Below are positions 8,641 through 17,013 of a DNA stretch of 64,000 bases, one piece after another. This stretch comes from Mycolicibacterium komossense (lineage in GTDB: Bacteria; Actinomycetota; Actinomycetes; Mycobacteriales; Mycobacteriaceae): positions 1-64,000 of the forward strand of contig NZ_JACKTY010000039.1 in the NCBI RefSeq assembly GCF_025822605.1, given 5' to 3'. A program made the position numbers and the translations under genes. The notes beneath the pieces are model-generated. The model had not been told where the DNA came from, did no database searches, and was given only the letters and a program-made list of their open reading frames with translations. Each line of letters opens with the position of its first letter. Positions within the stretch are counted from its first letter, which is position 1.

Positions 8641-9755
8641 GCCCTATCCGCAAAGCCCTGCCGACCCTGGTCTGCGCCGCCACCGCGCTGGCGATGTCCG
8701 CCTGCAGCAGCAGCGTCGACAACAATGCCGACCCGACGGCAGCTTCGGCGACCGATATCAGCGTCGACGACGGCGGCTGCACCAAGAACCACGACGCCAT
8801 CGCCAAGGCTCAACAGACACTGGCGAACAACCTCTACGGTATCGCCGCCGAGCAGTCCGACAAGGGAACCAACACCAACCCCGACCCGAAAGGCGCGGGA
8901 GATCCCATCACACTGACCTTTTCGATCGAAGGCCTGAGCCACCCGTTCCTAGTCAAGCAAAAACAACTCGCCGAGGAAGCCGCTGCGCGCAACGGCGTGA
9001 AGATCAACGTCGTCAGCGCCAATGACGATGTCAATCAACAGTTCAACGACCTTCAGACCGCGATCGCGCAGGGCACCGACGCGTTGATGATGATGCCGGC
9101 CAACACCGAAGGGCTCGGCGCGGTGTTGTCGCAAGCCGAGACCGCGAAAATCCCCTACTTCTTCACCCAGAAGGGGATGCTCGGCGTCAAGCCGGCATCC
9201 CAGGTGCTCGCCCCTTACGCCAACGAGGGCAAGATGCTCGGCGAGTGGGTGGTCGACCACTACAAAGGCCGCTCGGACGTGAACGTCGCGATCATCTCCG
9301 GCATCCCCGGTGACGCCTCCAGTGATGCCCGCGTCAACGCGTTCGCCCTGCCGCTGCTGCGCGCCTGCACCTTCAACATCGTCGCTAACCAACCCGGCAA
9401 CTACCGACGGGGAGATTCGGAGAAGGCCGCGCAGAACATGCTGTCCGCCAATCCCAACGTCGATCTGGTGGTCGGCGCCAACGACGAGGCAGCTCTCGGT
9501 GGCTTGTCCGCGCTGCAGTCGGCGGGTCGCACAGGCGTCGATGTCGTCGGGATGGACGGTGAGACAGACATGTTCACCGCCATCAAGAACGGGCAGGCGC
9601 TCGCGACAGTGATCCACAAGCCCACCGCGGGCATCGTTGTCGACGAGGCCGTCAAGTATCTGCGGGGCGAGCCGGTGCCCGAGTTCAAAGTCCTGCCTGA
9701 GGATCTCGTGACCAAAGAGACGATCGACGCAGGTAGCGCCGAACCCGCGTTCTGA
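8637..9755 (+). CDS. Ribose-type ABC transporter substrate-binding lipoprotein
   Basis: A 372-residue exported binding protein starting at the ATG at 8637 (4-bp overlap with MaoC). A signal peptide ends at about Cys23 (ALAMSAC), giving a probable lipoprotein. From residue ~85 the periplasmic-binding-protein class B fold is seen: ITLTFSIEGLSHPFLVKQKQLAEEAA, NDLQTAIAQGTDALMMMPAN, then VVGANDEAALGGLSALQSAG and VVGMDGETDMFTAIKNGQ. This is the PF13407 architecture of ribose/xylose/autoinducer-2 binders. About 50 residues after the signal are extra and unusual (Cys-containing GGCTKNHDAIAKAQ). With the permease and ATPase that follow it forms a full importer for an unknown, probably sugar- or polyol-like compound. 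Confidence 0.9.
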   Translation: MSPIRKALPTLVCAATALAMSACSSSVDNNADPTAASATDISVDDGGCTKNHDAIAKAQQTLANNLYGIAAEQSDKGTNTNPDPKGAGDPITLTFSIEGLSHPFLVKQKQLAEEAAARNGVKINVVSANDDVNQQFNDLQTAIAQGTDALMMMPANTEGLGAVLSQAETAKIPYFFTQKGMLGVKPASQVLAPYANEGKMLGEWVVDHYKGRSDVNVAIISGIPGDASSDARVNAFALPLLRACTFNIVANQPGNYRRGDSEKAAQNMLSANPNVDLVVGANDEAALGGLSALQSAGRTGVDVVGMDGETDMFTAIKNGQALATVIHKPTAGIVVDEAVKYLRGEPVPEFKVLPEDLVTKETIDAGSAEPAF

Positions 9756-9814
9756 TCTGTCCCACCCATCCACTGCACCGTCCCAGCCACGGCGCAACGG
9801 TCTTAGGAGTAGCC

Positions 9815-10840
9815 ATGACCACAACATCGGCCAGGCCGCCGCAGACGGGATCCGTTGCGCCGGCGGCCAGGGTAGGAATTCTGCACAACCGCAAGGTGAA
9901 GCAGCTCGCCCAACTCGGGCCGGTCGTCGCGCTGGTTCTCTTGGCAGCGTTCTTCGCCGTCCAGGCACCGCAATTCACCACCGCGGGTAACCTCACCAAC
10001 GTCCTGCAACAAGTGTCGATCACGGCAGTGGCCGCCGTCGGGGCCACCGTGGTCATCTTGGTGGCGGGTATCGATCTCTCAGTCGGTTCGGTGGTCGCCC
10101 TCACCGGTAGCGTCGCTGCGCTCTACCTCCAGCACGCCACTCTCGGGGCTGGTATGTCCGCAGTCGTCGCGGTCATCATCAGCCTGGTGGTCGGCACCGG
10201 GTGCGGGCTGCTCAACGGCTTGCTGGTCACCATGGCCAAAGTGCCGGCATTCATCGCGACACTGGCCACGTTGACGGCGCTGCGTGGCATCGCCCTGCTC
10301 ATCACCAACAGCTATCCGATCTCGATCAAGAACACCTCCTTCACCCAGATCGGGCTCGGCAAGATCGGTCCGGTACCCATCCCGGTCATCATCATGGCAG
10401 CCACCTTCGCGGTGGGCTATGTGATCCTGCACCGACTGAAGATCGGCCGGCGTATCTACGCGGTCGGCGGAAACCGGCATGCCGCACGGCTGTCCGGGAT
10501 CCGGGTCTCACGAGTCCTGTTGTTCGCGTTCACCTTTGCCGGGTTATGCGCTGGGGTCGCATCCCTCATCCTGACCGCCAAACTGTCCTCGGGCCAACCG
10601 GCAGGCAGTGTCGGTTTCGAGCTCGACGTGATCGCTGCCGTGGTGGTCGGCGGCACCAGCCTCTTCGGGGGACGAGGCCGGCTGGCCGGCACCTTCCTCG
10701 GAGCCCTGGTGATCGCGGTACTGGGCAACGGCCTGACGCTGATGAATGTGCCGTTCTACTGGCAGCAGATCGTCACCGGCGCTGTCGTCGTCGCCGCGGT
10801 CGTGCTCGACCGGGCCACCCGCGGGGAGCCGGGCGAATGA
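9815..10840 (+). CDS. Ribose-type ABC transporter permease (RbsC-like)
   Basis: A 341-residue membrane protein with 8-10 hydrophobic helices between residues ~30 and 330. Diagnostic BPD_transp_2 motifs are VAAVGATVVILVAGIDLSVGS, NGLLVTMAKVPAFIATLATL and the YAVGGNRHAARLSGI cytoplasmic loop that contacts the ATPase. An AGGAG ribosome site lies about 6 bp upstream of the ATG. The N-terminal 30 residues are soluble and less conserved. It follows the binding protein by 59 bp and its stop overlaps the ATPase start (ATGA at 10837-10840). It forms the channel of the importer; a homodimer is expected. Confidence 0.92.
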   Translation: MTTTSARPPQTGSVAPAARVGILHNRKVKQLAQLGPVVALVLLAAFFAVQAPQFTTAGNLTNVLQQVSITAVAAVGATVVILVAGIDLSVGSVVALTGSVAALYLQHATLGAGMSAVVAVIISLVVGTGCGLLNGLLVTMAKVPAFIATLATLTALRGIALLITNSYPISIKNTSFTQIGLGKIGPVPIPVIIMAATFAVGYVILHRLKIGRRIYAVGGNRHAARLSGIRVSRVLLFAFTFAGLCAGVASLILTAKLSSGQPAGSVGFELDVIAAVVVGGTSLFGGRGRLAGTFLGALVIAVLGNGLTLMNVPFYWQQIVTGAVVVAAVVLDRATRGEPGE

Positions 10841-12363
10841 CCCTCGCCGCCGCACCGCCTCGAGCCGCAATTCTCGAAGCCAACAGTGTTTCCAAGCACT
10901 ACGCCGGCGTCGCGGCACTCAGCGATGTGTCACTCACGTTGGAGCCCGGCAAGATTCACGCACTGGTCGGCGAGAACGGAGCCGGTAAGTCCACGCTGTC
11001 GAAAATCCTGTCCGGGTTCGAGTCAGCGGACAGCGGGACCATCCTGCTCGACGGCGAACAGGTGCACCCCCGCAACCCGTCGCAGGCCGCGAGCCTGGGT
11101 ATCGCGATCGTGCACCAGGAACTGTCTGTGATCGGATCGGTCTCGGTGGCAGACAACGTCCTGGTCAACGCGGAACCATCGCGCTGGGGATTCCTCGACC
11201 GGCGAGCGCTGATCGAGCAGGCCAGAACCCACCTGACCCGCGTCGGGCTCGACATCGATCCCCGCCGACCGGCCAGCGACCTGTCCATCGCCGAGCAACA
11301 GCTCGTCGAAATCGCCAGGATTCTCTCGCTCAACGCGCGCGTGGTCTTCTTCGACGAACCGACTTCATCACTGCCGCACGATGATTCACTCAGACTGCTA
11401 TCCCTGCTGCGGGATCTGCGCGACGCGGGGACCGCGGTGGTGCTGATCAGCCACGATCTGCCCGAAGTACTCGAATATGCCGACACCATCACGGTCCTGC
11501 GTGACGGCATCCACATCATCACCGCGCCCGCTGCGGAATTCACCGAAGAGTCGTTGATCAAACAGATGATCGGCCGCGACATCGACGCCCTTTATCACGG
11601 CCACAACACGGCGACAGCCGCTACGCAGGCGCCGATCCTGCGCGTCGAGAACATCAGTGCCCCCGGAGTGGTCTCCGCCTCGCTGCACGTCAGCCCCGGT
11701 GAAATCCTCGGCATCGGCGGACTGGTCGGCAGCGGCCGAACCGAGCTGCTGGCGGCGATCTTCGGAGCGGCTCGAGTCACCGCGGGCGCCATGAGTTACG
11801 ACGGACGTCCGCACAGGCCGGCGCACCCGCACTCCGCGCTTGGGGCCGGAATCGCCCTGGTACCCGAGGACCGGAAGAACCAGGGCCTGCATCTGGGGAT
11901 GTCGATCAGCTCCAACATCGAATTGGCCAGCCTCAACGACATGAGCACCGGGCCATGGCTACGTCCGCGGCGCGGAAAGCGCATCGTCGAGCACTTCTTC
12001 AAGGAGCTGCGGATCAAAGCGGCGAGCCCTTCATTACCGGTCGGTGCGCTGTCGGGCGGCAACCAGCAGAAAGTCGCGCTCGCCAAGGTCCTGGCCACCA
12101 AGCCCCGCGTCCTGCTTCTCGACGAACCGACCCGCGGCATCGACGTCGGCGCCAAAGCCGAAGTGCACCGGCTCATCCGCGGTCTCGCCGACGAAGGCAT
12201 GGCGATCATCATGGTGTCGTCGGTGCTGCCTGAACTGCTCGGCGCCGCGGACCGCATCGTGGTCATGCGCGGCGGACGGACCGTCGGCGAGCTCGGCCGC
12301 GGCGAGGCGAACGAAGAGTCCGTGATGAAGCTGGCATTCCAGGGTGGAGCCGGCGATGACTGA
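10837..12363 (+). CDS. Ribose-type ABC transporter ATP-binding protein, duplicated NBD (RbsA-like)
   Basis: A 508-residue protein with two nucleotide-binding domains. NBD1 has Walker A GENGAGKST near residue 45, a LSIAEQQLVEIAR signature typical of RbsA (in place of LSGGQ) and Walker B VVFFDEPTSSL. NBD2 has a degenerate P-loop (GLVGSGRTEL), an intact LSGGNQQKVALAK signature and LLLDEPTRGIDVGAKAE. This asymmetry is normal for the sugar-import family. Start chosen at the ATG that overlaps the permease stop. The final codons overlap the SDR gene by 8 bp. It powers the importer at the membrane's inner face. Confidence 0.93.
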   Translation: MTLAAAPPRAAILEANSVSKHYAGVAALSDVSLTLEPGKIHALVGENGAGKSTLSKILSGFESADSGTILLDGEQVHPRNPSQAASLGIAIVHQELSVIGSVSVADNVLVNAEPSRWGFLDRRALIEQARTHLTRVGLDIDPRRPASDLSIAEQQLVEIARILSLNARVVFFDEPTSSLPHDDSLRLLSLLRDLRDAGTAVVLISHDLPEVLEYADTITVLRDGIHIITAPAAEFTEESLIKQMIGRDIDALYHGHNTATAATQAPILRVENISAPGVVSASLHVSPGEILGIGGLVGSGRTELLAAIFGAARVTAGAMSYDGRPHRPAHPHSALGAGIALVPEDRKNQGLHLGMSISSNIELASLNDMSTGPWLRPRRGKRIVEHFFKELRIKAASPSLPVGALSGGNQQKVALAKVLATKPRVLLLDEPTRGIDVGAKAEVHRLIRGLADEGMAIIMVSSVLPELLGAADRIVVMRGGRTVGELGRGEANEESVMKLAFQGGAGDD

Positions 12364-13075
12364 CCGCGTCGCGGTACTCACCGGAGCCGAAGGGGGCCTC
12401 GGACAAGCCGTGGCCCAACGTCTGGGCAGGGACGGTTTCAGTCTGATCCTGGGACATCGTCCCGGCAGCGAGATCACCTCAAACCACTCACTCGAACGGG
12501 CGATGCCGGTGCCGGCAGACGTCACGTCCGAAGCCGACATGCGACACCTGGTCGATACTGCAGTGAGCCGGCACGGTCGCGTCGATGTCCTGGTCACCCT
12601 CGCCGGGGTGATGGAACAGAAATTCCTGCCCGAACTTGACCTGGCCACCTGGAACCAGACTTTGGCGGTCAACCTGACCGGAACGTTCCTGGCCGTCACC
12701 GCGGCGGCCGACGAACTCCGCAAGACCCGCGGCGCGGTGGTCACGATCGGCAGCCAGCTCGGTTACACCGGCGGTCTGAACTGCGCCGCCTACAGTGCCT
12801 CCAAGGCCGGCGTCGGCGGGCTCACCAGGGCGCTGGCCCGCGAGTTGGGCCCCGACGTGCGGGTCAACTGTGTCGCACCAGGGCCCATCGAAACTCCGAT
12901 GACCGCCGCGCACGCCACCCCCGAGTGGAGCGAAACGAAAACCCGTCAACTTGTCATGCACCGCTTCGGCACCGCCGACGAAGTCGCGACTGCCGTCTCC
13001 TGGCTCGCCGGCCAGGAAACGAGCTTTGTCACCGGGCAGACAATCAACGTCAACGGCGGAGGAGTAATGCCATGA
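12356..13075 (+). CDS. SDR family oxidoreductase (first of two)
   Basis: About 239 residues from the ATG at 12356; a GTG four codons upstream (12344) is an alternative. The cofactor loop reads TGAEGGLGQAVAQ, a slight variant of TGxxxGxG. The NxAG position reads TLAGV. The catalytic Ser is in TIGSQLG, YxxxK is YSASK, and the C-terminus has GPIETPMT and the QTINVNGGGV end typical of FabG-like members. It oxidises or reduces a hydroxy/keto group with NAD(P)(H). In this operon a 3-hydroxyacyl-CoA or polyol intermediate is plausible. It overlaps both neighbours (8 bp upstream, 4 bp downstream). Confidence 0.9.
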   Translation: MTDRVAVLTGAEGGLGQAVAQRLGRDGFSLILGHRPGSEITSNHSLERAMPVPADVTSEADMRHLVDTAVSRHGRVDVLVTLAGVMEQKFLPELDLATWNQTLAVNLTGTFLAVTAAADELRKTRGAVVTIGSQLGYTGGLNCAAYSASKAGVGGLTRALARELGPDVRVNCVAPGPIETPMTAAHATPEWSETKTRQLVMHRFGTADEVATAVSWLAGQETSFVTGQTINVNGGGVMP

Positions 13076-14682
13076 GACTCAGCAAGCTGATCGCACCCGA
13101 ATTTCTTTCTGCCCGTGAGGCCGTCGACCGTATCCCCGATCGCGGCTGCCTCCTGGTGGAAGCTTCCGGCGGCGGCGTGATCGAACCGACCGCGTTACTC
13201 GCCGCGTTGGCCGAGCGATACCGCCACACCGCCGCACCGTCGGAACTGTCGGTGTATTTCTGCAGCGGCATCGGTGACCGCAACGGCTCGGGCATGGATG
13301 TCCTGGCCCTGCCGGGACTGATCCGCAGCGCCGTCGCCGGGCACTGGGCGATGACCCCCGGATTGTCGAAAATGGCGCACGACGGCGATATCGAGGCCTA
13401 CAACCTCCCGCAGGGAGTGCTGGCACAGCTACTGCGCGAAAGTGGCGCCAAACGCCCCGGACTGATCACCAAAGTCGGACTCGGCACCTTCTGCGACCCC
13501 CGCCAAGGTGGCGGCAAGCTCAATACCGCGACCACCGCCGACCTTGTCGAGGTGCTCTCTCTGCACGGCGAGGAGTACCTTTTCTATCCCAGCCCGTCCT
13601 TCGACGTCGCCTTCATCCGCGGTACCACCGCAGACGAGAACGGCAACCTCACCCTCGAACACGAAACCGCCAAACTTGGCGTCCTGGCGGCCGCGACTGC
13701 CGCCAGAAACAGCGGTGGCCTGGTCATCGCTCAAGTCAAGCGGATCGCAGGCGCGCATACCCTCAACGCGAAAAGCGTTGTAGTACCGGGCCATTTGATC
13801 GACATCGTCGTCCTCGACGAGAATCAACGGCAGACTGCCATCAACGATTACAACCCTGCCTTTTCTGGAGAGGTCTACGTACCATTCGGGCGTTCACCAG
13901 CAATGGCACTCAGTGAACGCAAAGTCGTCGCGCGGCGCGCCCTCGATGAAATCGAACCCGCATCGGTGGTCAACCTCGGCGTCGGCATGGCCGACGGGGT
14001 GGCCACCGCGGCCCTGGAAGAAGGCCGGCTCAAGGACATCACTCTCACCGTCGAACAGGGCATGATCGGCGGCGTCCCGGAGCGCGGCGTCATCTTCGGG
14101 GTTTCCTGGAACCCCGAAGCCGTCATCGACCACTCCGCACAGTTCGACTTCTACGACGGCGGTGGGCTCGACGTCACCTGCCTCGGCTTCGCCGAAGTCG
14201 ACCGCGACGGCAACGTCAACTCCTCGCTGGTCGACGGGCGCATTTTCGGGGCAGGCGGTTTCATCAACATTTCCCAGGCCGCCAAGAAGGTGGTGTTCTG
14301 CGGCTCACTGACGGCAGGTGGGTTGCGGACCGACCTGTCCGAAGGACGCCTACGGGTGACCACCGAGGGCAGACACCACAAGTTCATCCAGCAGGTTCGC
14401 CAGGTCACGTTCAATGCGCAGCTGGCCCGCCAACGCGGCCAGGAGGTCGTCTATGTCACCGAGCGTGCGGTATTCGTTCTCGGCGACGAGGGCCCAGTCC
14501 TGGTCGAGGTCGCTCCCGGCTGGACCGCGGACCAGATCATCGCCCTGATGGATTTCGAACCCAAACGCGCCGACGAGATTCGGTCGATGTCGGCGTCACT
14601 GTTCGCCGAACACCGCACGCCGGGCACCCCACCCCCACCGCCGATCGCCAATGCCGACGGTTCGATCAAGAAGGAGCACTGA
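13072..14682 (+). CDS. Family I CoA-transferase, fused alpha-beta (propionate/acetate CoA-transferase-like)
   Basis: A 536-residue single chain carrying both halves of a family I CoA-transferase. The alpha half has LLVEASGGGVIEPTALLAAL and GLGTFCDPRQGGGKLN; the beta half starts with ALDEIEPASVVNLGVGMADGVA. The catalytic glutamate is probably E328 in TVEQGMIGGVPERG, matching the E(x)G-(I/V)GGxP site of PCT/YdiF enzymes. It moves CoA from acetyl-CoA or another thioester to a carboxylic acid. As the only acid-activating enzyme of the operon it would supply the acyl-CoA used by the downstream dehydrogenase and hydratases. ATGA overlap with the SDR upstream; 1 bp gap to the next gene. Confidence 0.9.
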   Translation: MRLSKLIAPEFLSAREAVDRIPDRGCLLVEASGGGVIEPTALLAALAERYRHTAAPSELSVYFCSGIGDRNGSGMDVLALPGLIRSAVAGHWAMTPGLSKMAHDGDIEAYNLPQGVLAQLLRESGAKRPGLITKVGLGTFCDPRQGGGKLNTATTADLVEVLSLHGEEYLFYPSPSFDVAFIRGTTADENGNLTLEHETAKLGVLAAATAARNSGGLVIAQVKRIAGAHTLNAKSVVVPGHLIDIVVLDENQRQTAINDYNPAFSGEVYVPFGRSPAMALSERKVVARRALDEIEPASVVNLGVGMADGVATAALEEGRLKDITLTVEQGMIGGVPERGVIFGVSWNPEAVIDHSAQFDFYDGGGLDVTCLGFAEVDRDGNVNSSLVDGRIFGAGGFINISQAAKKVVFCGSLTAGGLRTDLSEGRLRVTTEGRHHKFIQQVRQVTFNAQLARQRGQEVVYVTERAVFVLGDEGPVLVEVAPGWTADQIIALMDFEPKRADEIRSMSASLFAEHRTPGTPPPPPIANADGSIKKEH

Positions 14683-14683
14683 T

Positions 14684-15820
14684 ATGCGCACCAGGGCAGC
14701 CGTTATCTACGGTCTTCACACCCGCTTCGAGGTCAAGGAGGTCGAACTCGACGAGCCCGGACCCAATGAAGTACTGGTCCACCTGGCCGCGTCCGGCATC
14801 TGCCACTCTGATATGCACAACGTGACCGGTGACCAGATCGCAGCACTGCCAATGATTTTCGGCCACGAAGGGGCCGGCGTCGTCGAGACGGTCGGCGCCA
14901 ATGTCACCCATGTGCAGCCCGGTGACCACGTCGTCATGTCCTATCTACCGTCCTGCGGGACGTGCCGCTGGTGCACCGGCGGGCAGACCAACCTGTGCGA
15001 CCTGGGCGCCTACACCGTCCTTGGCCCGCAGATCGACGGCACCTACCGGTTCCGCGACGACGAGGGCACCGAGCTCGGGCAGTTCTGCCTGGTCTCGACG
15101 TTCAGCGAGTGGACGGTGGTACCGGGTCAATCGGTGGTCAAAGTGGACCCGCACTACCGTCTCGAACGGGCCTGCCTGGTGGCGTGCGGCGTCACCACCG
15201 GGGTCGGCACGGCGATCTACCGCGGTGGTGTCCGCCCAGGCGACGACGTGATGGTCTTCGGTGTCGGCGGCATCGGGATGAACATCGTCCAAGGCGCCAA
15301 GCTGGCGGGGGCGAAGCGCATCATCGCTTGCGACATCAATGACTGGAAACTGGAGCAGGCCAAGATCTTCGGCGCCACTCACACCGTCAATCCGAATATC
15401 ACAGACCCGGTCGAATTCGCCAACCAGCTCACCTGGGGGGTCGGCGTGGACCGGTCCTTCGAGGCGGTCGCAACACCGGAGACAATCGGCCAGGCCGTCA
15501 GGGCCCTCCGCAAAGGCGGTCAGGCGACGGTGGTCGGGCTTACCCGTCACGATCAGCCCGACATCCCGATCAACCCTTCGGACTTCGTGCTCTGGCAGAA
15601 AACGTTGACCGGTTCACTCAACGGAGGGTGCAACCCACGCAACGACATCCCGGCCATGCTGAAGCTTTGGGACAGTGGACAACTCAATCTCGATGATCTC
15701 GTAACCAACGAGTACCGCCTGGAGCAGATCAACGACGCCTACGACGACCTGCTGTCCGGGAAGAACCTGCGCGGTGTCATCCGCTACGAATGGGCAGACA
15801 ACGGAGTGGATACCCCGTGA
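14684..15820 (+). CDS. NDMA-dependent (mycothiol/NAD-bound) zinc alcohol dehydrogenase
   Basis: A 378-residue MDR enzyme starting one base after the CoA-transferase stop. Catalytic zinc ligands are in SGICHSDMH and GHEGAGVVE. The structural zinc site CGTCRWCTGGQTNLC is near residues 85-99. VMVFGVGGIGMNIVQGAKLAGA binds NAD. The insertion around LGPQIDGTYRFRDDEGTELG and the FSEWTVVPGQSVVKVD strand match actinobacterial nicotinoprotein (NDMA-dependent) alcohol dehydrogenases. These oxidise alcohols with tightly held cofactor regenerated by an external acceptor. Its presence suggests that the pathway handles a hydroxymethyl or other primary alcohol group. Its stop overlaps the next start (GTGA). 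Confidence 0.9.
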   Translation: MRTRAAVIYGLHTRFEVKEVELDEPGPNEVLVHLAASGICHSDMHNVTGDQIAALPMIFGHEGAGVVETVGANVTHVQPGDHVVMSYLPSCGTCRWCTGGQTNLCDLGAYTVLGPQIDGTYRFRDDEGTELGQFCLVSTFSEWTVVPGQSVVKVDPHYRLERACLVACGVTTGVGTAIYRGGVRPGDDVMVFGVGGIGMNIVQGAKLAGAKRIIACDINDWKLEQAKIFGATHTVNPNITDPVEFANQLTWGVGVDRSFEAVATPETIGQAVRALRKGGQATVVGLTRHDQPDIPINPSDFVLWQKTLTGSLNGGCNPRNDIPAMLKLWDSGQLNLDDLVTNEYRLEQINDAYDDLLSGKNLRGVIRYEWADNGVDTP

Positions 15821-16989
15821 GCGCGCACGACGAACTCGACGCCGACGCACGGGAGTTCCTGGCGGTCGTCAATGATTTCTGTCAGAGCCGGGTCGCACCA
15901 CGAGCTCAGGAAATCGACCTTACGGGCGAGTTCTTCCCTGACCTGCTCGCCGAAGCCGCGGCCCTCGGACTCCAAGGACTGATCTTCTCCGAAGACGGCA
16001 AGATCGACCCGGCGATGTTCGCCCTGGCCCACGAGACCACCGAACTGATCGCCTCGTATTCCGGCGCTGTCGCGCTCGGCATCTCGATTGCCCGACTGCA
16101 CGGGTATCTGCTGGCCGCTTACGCGCCGAGTGAGATCAGGGACCGGTGGCTGCCAGGGCTGATGGACGGCACGATCCGCGGCGCCTTCGCCCTCAGCGAA
16201 CCCCACTCCGGTACCGATATTCGTGCCGGCCGGACGGTCGCCACCACGATCGATGCGGACACCGTCAGCATCACCGGTGAGAAAGCGTGGATCACTCAGT
16301 CCCCCGCAGCGCACTTCTGCATCGTGCTGGCCAAGCTCGAATCGGCGGACCGGGATGCCCCCACCGCAGCGTTCGTGGTACCGCTGGACCACGAGGGAGT
16401 GACGGTGGGCAAGGACGAGCCGATGTCAGGCTTCCGTGGAATGCCCATGGCCAACGTGCATTTCGACGGTGCCAGGCTGCCCTCGACGGCCCGTCTGCAC
16501 GTCGACGGCTTCCGCGGCATGCTCGAAGGGCTCAATCTGGCCCGCCTCGACGCCGGCTGCTACGGCGTAGGCTTCATCAGGGCGGCACTGCGAGAAACCA
16601 GCACGTACGTCCGTGACCGGGAAGCGTTCGGCAAGACCCTGGGAGATCTGCAGATCGTGCAGGAGAAGCTGGGCCATATGCACGCCGACTACCTGGCGGC
16701 GCGCGGCCTGTTGCGGTCCGGGGTGGAGAGTTTCGCGGCCGGCGGCGGCGGTGACGCGCACCTGATCTCGGCGGCCAAGATGTTCGCCTCCGATGCAGCA
16801 ATGCGCCATACCACCGAGGCGGTCCAACTCCACGGCGGTTACGGGGTACATCTGCACTATCCGGTGCAACGGTTGATGCGCGACGCGAAGATCACCCAGA
16901 TCATCGACGGCACAAGCGAGATCCACGCCCTGATGCTGGGCCGAGCGGCAGCACGCGCCGACTGGTCCCTCATCGACATCCACGCCTGA
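15817..16989 (+). CDS. Acyl-CoA dehydrogenase with Asp at the catalytic-base position
   Basis: A 390-residue flavoenzyme beginning at the GTG at 15817 that overlaps the previous stop. FAD and CoA motifs are intact: GAFALSEPHSGTDI, EKAWITQSPAA and EAFGKTLGDLQIVQEKLGHM. The C-terminal motif is RDAKITQIIDGTSEIH. In most family members the same place reads QIYEGTSEI, with Glu as the proton-abstracting base. Here D364 takes its place. Either the enzyme uses Asp, works with altered geometry, or is catalytically different. The operon implies dehydrogenation of the acyl-CoA made by the CoA-transferase. Next gene is 24 bp away. Confidence 0.9.
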   Translation: MSAHDELDADAREFLAVVNDFCQSRVAPRAQEIDLTGEFFPDLLAEAAALGLQGLIFSEDGKIDPAMFALAHETTELIASYSGAVALGISIARLHGYLLAAYAPSEIRDRWLPGLMDGTIRGAFALSEPHSGTDIRAGRTVATTIDADTVSITGEKAWITQSPAAHFCIVLAKLESADRDAPTAAFVVPLDHEGVTVGKDEPMSGFRGMPMANVHFDGARLPSTARLHVDGFRGMLEGLNLARLDAGCYGVGFIRAALRETSTYVRDREAFGKTLGDLQIVQEKLGHMHADYLAARGLLRSGVESFAAGGGGDAHLISAAKMFASDAAMRHTTEAVQLHGGYGVHLHYPVQRLMRDAKITQIIDGTSEIHALMLGRAAARADWSLIDIHA

Positions 16990-17013
16990 CCAATCCCCTC
17001 CGAAGGAGGCGAC

